Source: Gemmatimonadota bacterium
Lineage (GTDB): Bacteria > Gemmatimonadota > Gemmatimonadetes > Longimicrobiales > Gaopeijiaceae
Length of the DNA stretch: 8,332 bases
Direction: 5' to 3'
NCBI GenBank assembly: GCA_030618065.1
Contig: JAUXEE010000062.1
Location: 1-8,332, forward strand
The notes beneath the pieces are model-generated. The model had not been told where the DNA came from. It was given only the letters and a program-made list of their open reading frames with translations, and searched no databases. Positions 5,097 to 8,332 of the stretch are shown here, one piece after another. Made by a program: the position numbers and the translations under genes. Positions within the stretch are counted from its first letter, which is position 1. Every line of letters starts with the position of its first letter.

Positions 5097-7811
5097 ATGG
5101 AGTCAGGTTATCCCATCTCCGCCCGGCCTTCGGTTCTGGCCTTCACACTGTTCGCGGCCCTTATCCAAGCCGCCTGTCCATGCTGGCTCAGCCCCGCCCA
5201 TGCCCAAACCGATCCTGAGGTTTCCGACATCTCTGAGATCCGCGTGCCCCGGGTCGACATGGGGCCCCTCTCCCAGCTCCGCTTGACGGGCCCGGCCCGG
5301 CCTGGCGAATACCTGGGTGTTGTGGGGCCCGAAGCCGCCTGGTTGGGATTCGAGACAGGGGAGGGAGAAGTCTGGGCCCATCCCCTGAAGGTGGCCCGAG
5401 ACATCCGGTTGAGTTTTTCCATCCCTCAATACGCCGAGCCTATCCCTGGAAACCGGGTGGCGACCGGGGTGGAGGTGGCGCCGGGTCATGTGATCGTGGA
5501 CTACAATCATGAAGCTTTCGCGGTCCGCCAACATGTTCTGGCCCCCCAGGACCTTCCTGGGATCCTGATCCTTCTCGAAGTAGACGCGGTGGTGGAACTC
5601 GACATCCACGTGGAGTTCCAGCCGGTCCTCCAGTACGCCTGGCCCGGCGGGTTCGGGGGCCAACATCTCTTCTGGGACCAGGGGAACCGCGCCTTCATAC
5701 TCTCCGAAAGCCTGCGTGAGCGGAACGCCGTCATCGGTTCCCCCTGGGCGCAGGAAGCCTCCGCACACCCTGCCCATCGGCTGGCGGAAGCTCCCTCCGT
5801 CTTCGTCATCCCGGTGGAACCGGGGCGGGCCAGGGATGAGCTCATCCCCATCGGTATCGTTGGAGCCATCGCCCCCCGGGAAAAGGTCATGGCCACCTAC
5901 CGGGAACTCCTGGAGAGGGCTACGACCCTACCCCAGGAAATCATGACATGGGCCACCGAAATCAGTGGGGGCACCCTTCATTTCGAAGCTGAATGGCGAG
6001 GTGGGGGCCCTCCGGAACCAGCCTCCGGCCCGGCTTCGGATGGCTCTTCGGATCGGGCCAGGCCTTCGAGCGTCCTGGAGTGGGCCAAGATCAACCTGGC
6101 AGAGCAGAGAGTCTGCAACCCGGATCTGGGGTGCGGGTTTGTGGCGGGTTGGGGGCCCTCCGGAACCAGCCTCCGACCCGGCTTCGGGTGGTTTTTCGGA
6201 GGGGACGCGGCCATCAACACACTGGCCATGGACGCTACCGGCCAGTGGGAGGGAGTAGCTGAGGCTCTCCGTTTCTTGGCTCGATACCAGCGGGAAGACG
6301 GGAAAATTCCCCACGAGATCAGCCAGGCCGCAGGGCGAATTCCCTGGTTCGAGGACTTCCCCTATGCCTACTACCACGCCGACACCACTCCCTACTGGAT
6401 GCTGGCCCTCTGGCACTACTGGCGGGCCAGCGGCGACGAGGCCCTCCTCCGGGAGCTCTGGCCGGCCTTCGAGAGAGCCTATCGGTGGTGCCTGACGGTA
6501 GAAACGGACGGGGACGGGATCATCGAGAACACCACTGGAGGGTTGGGAGCCATCGAAGTCGGGGGGCTGGGGGAAGGGATCCATCAGGACATTTACCTCG
6601 CCGCGGTCTGGATCGCCGCCCTCCAGGGCACGGCGGAGATGGCCGGGGCTTTGGGCTCCACCTCTCTCGCCTCGGAAGCCGAAGCTCTCTCTTCCCATGC
6701 CAAGGAGACGTTGAACCGCAGGTACTGGAGGCCCGAGGAGGGATACCACGCCTTCGGCATCCTTCAAGGAGGGGATACCAACAACAACCTGACGGCCTGG
6801 CCGAGCACCGCCCTCGCCTTCGGTCTCCTGGACGATGACGAAGCGGAGGGCACCCTCACAAACCTCTCCCGGGACGCCATCTCGTCCAGTTGGGGAGCTC
6901 GTCTCCTTTCCACGGAGAGCGAGCTCTACGATCCACTTCACTACAACAATGGAATGGTGTGGCCCTTCATGACGGGCTTCGTGGCTTGGGGCCAATACCG
7001 ATACCGAAGACCCTGGGCAGGATACCCCCTTCTCCACGCACTCTGGGCTCTTCATGACGATTGGAGCCCAGGGCGGCATCCGGAGAACCTCTCCGGGGCA
7101 TTCTACCAAACCCTGGACGCCACGGTGCCACACCAGTTCTTCGCCTCCTCCATGATGGTTACTCCCCTGACCAGGGGCCTTCTGGGTTGGGACCCGAACG
7201 CCCCCCAGGGCCGAGCGCTTTTGGCACCCCAACCTCACCCCGAGTGGGACGGCTTCAGCGTGGAGAACCTCCGGGTGGGGGAGACTCGGATCCACCTGAG
7301 GTACCAGCGGGATGGAGAGGTCGTGGAGGTGGAGATGGAGAGCCAGGGTCCCGAGGTGGAGCTGACGTACATTCAGGGCATCCCCCTGGGAGCCCAAAAC
7401 ATCGTCATGGAGGGGAATCCGGAAGGGGGGCAGGGTCGTCAGGAGGCCGGTCGCCACGACATACGGCACCAGCTCACCTTCACCCTGTCAGAGAGAAGTT
7501 CCGTTCGGCTGAGGTTCGAGTGGGACGGGGGGCAGGAGGTCTACCGGGGCGTTGACGAGGAGCTGGCGGTGGGGAGCTCCAGCCGCGGGCCCAGGGTCCT
7601 GGACTTCACCCGGGAAGGGGAGGTCTGGCTCCTCACGGTTGAGGGGGAGGGTGGAAAGGAAGAGACCGTCTTCCTCCGGGGGGAAGCTGTGGAAACGGAG
7701 GGCGGCCGAATTACGAGGCTTGGAGAAAGGGGAAAGTCCATTCTCGAGATCCCATTCCCGGACTCGGGTCCCCGGGTTGTCCGAACCATCCGCCTGAGAC
7801 CGGCCCGGTAG
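5097..7811 (+). CDS. Exported six-hairpin glycosidase, related to glycogen-debranching/GH63-like enzymes
   Basis: A 904-residue secreted or periplasmic protein. Residues 1-36 form a signal peptide ending in AHA before QTD. Residues 37-295 are beta-rich, as in the N-terminal sandwich of these enzymes. An (alpha/alpha)6 barrel runs from about 325 to 700. Family-type motifs include RPGFGWFFGGDA (360-371), DGKIPHE (D401 to E407), HADTTPYWML (427-436), DGDGIIE (471-477) and HYNNGMVWPF (615-624). D370, D401, E407 and D429 are candidate acidic residues, but I cannot name the catalytic pair. Residues 710-904 look like one or two beta-sandwich domains. Substrate is probably an alpha-glucan or other glycan; the specificity is not visible. 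Residues 300-325 are a Gly/Pro/Ser/Ala linker made from an out-of-frame copy of the gene's own catalytic-domain DNA. The frame stays intact across it. Confidence 0.82.
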   Translation: MESGYPISARPSVLAFTLFAALIQAACPCWLSPAHAQTDPEVSDISEIRVPRVDMGPLSQLRLTGPARPGEYLGVVGPEAAWLGFETGEGEVWAHPLKVARDIRLSFSIPQYAEPIPGNRVATGVEVAPGHVIVDYNHEAFAVRQHVLAPQDLPGILILLEVDAVVELDIHVEFQPVLQYAWPGGFGGQHLFWDQGNRAFILSESLRERNAVIGSPWAQEASAHPAHRLAEAPSVFVIPVEPGRARDELIPIGIVGAIAPREKVMATYRELLERATTLPQEIMTWATEISGGTLHFEAEWRGGGPPEPASGPASDGSSDRARPSSVLEWAKINLAEQRVCNPDLGCGFVAGWGPSGTSLRPGFGWFFGGDAAINTLAMDATGQWEGVAEALRFLARYQREDGKIPHEISQAAGRIPWFEDFPYAYYHADTTPYWMLALWHYWRASGDEALLRELWPAFERAYRWCLTVETDGDGIIENTTGGLGAIEVGGLGEGIHQDIYLAAVWIAALQGTAEMAGALGSTSLASEAEALSSHAKETLNRRYWRPEEGYHAFGILQGGDTNNNLTAWPSTALAFGLLDDDEAEGTLTNLSRDAISSSWGARLLSTESELYDPLHYNNGMVWPFMTGFVAWGQYRYRRPWAGYPLLHALWALHDDWSPGRHPENLSGAFYQTLDATVPHQFFASSMMVTPLTRGLLGWDPNAPQGRALLAPQPHPEWDGFSVENLRVGETRIHLRYQRDGEVVEVEMESQGPEVELTYIQGIPLGAQNIVMEGNPEGGQGRQEAGRHDIRHQLTFTLSERSSVRLRFEWDGGQEVYRGVDEELAVGSSSRGPRVLDFTREGEVWLLTVEGEGGKEETVFLRGEAVETEGGRITRLGERGKSILEIPFPDSGPRVVRTIRLRPAR
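5994..6052 (+). repeat. Intragenic direct repeat, upstream copy (linker, shifted frame)
   Basis: This stretch matches 6142-6200 at 53 of 59 positions without gaps, including 26 identical bases (6002-6027 against 6150-6175). The offset of 148 bases is not a multiple of three, so the protein reads it in another frame as GGGPPEPASGPASDGSS. Read in the frame of the downstream copy it gives WGPSGTSLRPGFGWLFG. Confidence 0.9.
6142..6200 (+). repeat. Intragenic direct repeat, downstream copy (catalytic domain, native frame)
   Basis: This is the copy that encodes GWGPSGTSLRPGFGWFFG at the start of the barrel, a segment that looks native to the enzyme family. Two of its differences from the upstream copy (6176 and 6188) are synonymous in this frame. 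Weaker similarity may run about 15 bases further downstream. Confidence 0.9.
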
Positions 7812-7845
7812 GGACGGAAGCCCCAGGAAAATGGCTTCCCGTCCC
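7811..7845. terminator. Strong hairpin between convergent glycosidase and asparaginase genes
   Basis: GGGACGGAAGCC (7811-7822) pairs with GGCTTCCCGTCCC (7833-7845): a 12-bp stem with one bulged C and a 10-base loop. It begins at the last base of the glycosidase stop codon and ends 4 bases before the facing stop codon. It is probably a shared bidirectional 3'-end structure. No T-run follows on the plus strand; on the minus strand only TACC follows. Intrinsic termination is therefore not assured. Confidence 0.5.
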
Positions 7846-7849
7846 GCTC

Positions 7850-8332
7850 TCAGGCGTCCGGGGAGCCCTCCAGAAGTCCCTCCAGGGCCCGGACTTCCGA
7901 GCCATTCTCCGTACAAAGCGCGTACTCGTTCTCCCGCGCTCCGTACATGGCCACCCCCGCGTACTCCCCCCGCTTGTTCAGGATGAAGAACCTGATGTCG
8001 AAGTTCGGCTCTCCCTGGGTGTTCAACAGCCGTTCCTCCACCGTGTTGGCCCTGATACGGCGCAGGGCCTCCATCCCGGCGTCCTTCGGATGCATCCCCT
8101 GCCGCATGAACTCGACGATCAGAAAGGAGGTGAGGTTGTAGAGGTTCGCCTCTCCCCGCCCTGTTGATCCAGCGGCACCCACTCCTCCATCCACATACAA
8201 CCCGGCACCCAGGATGGGAGAGTCCCCTACCCGCCCCGGGATCTTCCAGGCGAGGCCGCTGGTGGTCGTGACCCCACAGATCTCCCCCTGGGCGTTGATG
8301 CCGCTGCAATTCGTCGTACCCCAAAGGGAGTC
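7850..8332 (-). CDS. Glycosylasparaginase/isoaspartyl-peptidase family Ntn-hydrolase, C-terminal part (5' end outside window)
   Basis: The 160 visible residues are essentially the beta-subunit of an N4-(beta-N-acetylglucosaminyl)-L-asparaginase-type hydrolase, which cleaves the GlcNAc-Asn bond or related beta-aspartyl amides. Proenzymes of the family self-cleave before a threonine that becomes the N-terminal nucleophile. Here that should be the first Thr of WGTTNC, codon 8317-8315, only five codons inside the window. The diagnostic GVTTTSGLAWKIPGRVGDSPILGAG segment follows (it resembles human AGA's GTSTNG...GRVGDSPIPGAG), then the STGRGEA motif (8149-8169). The alpha-subunit and any signal peptide lie beyond 8332. 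The frame is open to the window edge and stops at TGA 7852-7850. The family is secure; substrate choice between glycoasparagine and isoaspartyl peptide is not. Confidence 0.9.
   Translation of the reverse strand, partial: DSLWGTTNCSGINAQGEICGVTTTSGLAWKIPGRVGDSPILGAGLYVDGGVGAAGSTGRGEANLYNLTSFLIVEFMRQGMHPKDAGMEALRRIRANTVEERLLNTQGEPNFDIRFFILNKRGEYAGVAMYGARENEYALCTENGSEVRALEGLLEGSPDA

Noticed and set aside
5157..5177. Lipoprotein signal around Cys27 of the glycosidase
   Set aside because: The residues before the cysteine are I-Q-A-A, with Gln where a lipobox needs Leu or a similar residue; AHA-QT at 34-38 is a better signal peptidase I site.
5993..6262. Frameshift in the glycosidase gene, since the shifted frame at 5993 reads WGPSGTSLRPGFGWLFG
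   Set aside because: The main frame is open throughout, and the native-looking sequence between the copies (VLEWAKINL to GCGFVAGWG) is in the main frame, so a duplication explains it better than a sequencing frameshift.
5928..7469. 513-codon open frame antisense to the glycosidase gene
   Set aside because: It is a GC-rich shadow of the plus-strand gene, with Gly/Pro/Arg-rich low-information sequence and no domain; the plus strand encodes clear family motifs.

Overview
The window is GC-rich (roughly 60-65% by eye), densely coded bacterial DNA from a Gram-negative-type organism. It carries a MarR regulator, a CPA2 antiporter, a membrane diguanylate cyclase, a rhomboid protease, an exported six-hairpin glycosidase and an Ntn-hydrolase of the glycosylasparaginase family. 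The style of these proteins recalls Gemmatimonadota or neighbouring environmental phyla. This is an impression from sequence flavour, not a phylogenetic result. I see no phage, transposon, CRISPR, rRNA or tRNA; this looks like chromosomal housekeeping and accessory DNA.

Layout. (1) 1-751: an AT-rich promoter with a perfect 8-bp inverted repeat over its -10 region, then a MarR-family regulator with an unusual four-cysteine tail. (2) 752-1054: a 303-base leader or intergenic stretch with several hairpins and no convincing gene. (3) 1055-2359 (+): a CPA2-type cation/proton antiporter, converging with (4) 2378-3580 (-): a polytopic membrane diguanylate cyclase. (5) 3667-4044 (+): a small four-helix membrane protein I cannot assign, converging with (6) 4080-4856 (-): a rhomboid protease with a soluble C-terminal domain, possibly preceded by a tiny ORF coupled through an ATGA overlap. 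(7) 5097-7811 (+): a 904-residue exported protein related to glycogen-debranching and GH63-like glycosidases, diverging from the rhomboid. (8) 7850-8332 (-): the catalytic beta-subunit end of a glycosylasparaginase-like hydrolase, cut by the window edge five codons before its nucleophile threonine.

How the genes may work together. Genes alternate in strand, so there is no long operon. The MarR gene and the antiporter are co-directional and may form one regulatory unit. The glycosidase and the glycosylasparaginase-like gene are convergent neighbours that could both act on glycoconjugates, but this is inference. The clearest unusual observation is inside the glycosidase gene. About 59 bp of its catalytic-domain DNA (6142-6200) is repeated 148 bp upstream (5994-6052) in another reading frame, where it encodes a Gly/Pro/Ser/Ala-rich linker. 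Other points are the Cys4 tail of the MarR protein, a Lys-Asp pair where CPA2 antiporters usually have Asp-Asp, and a diguanylate cyclase without the inhibitory I-site. I found no clear multi-gene novel system.
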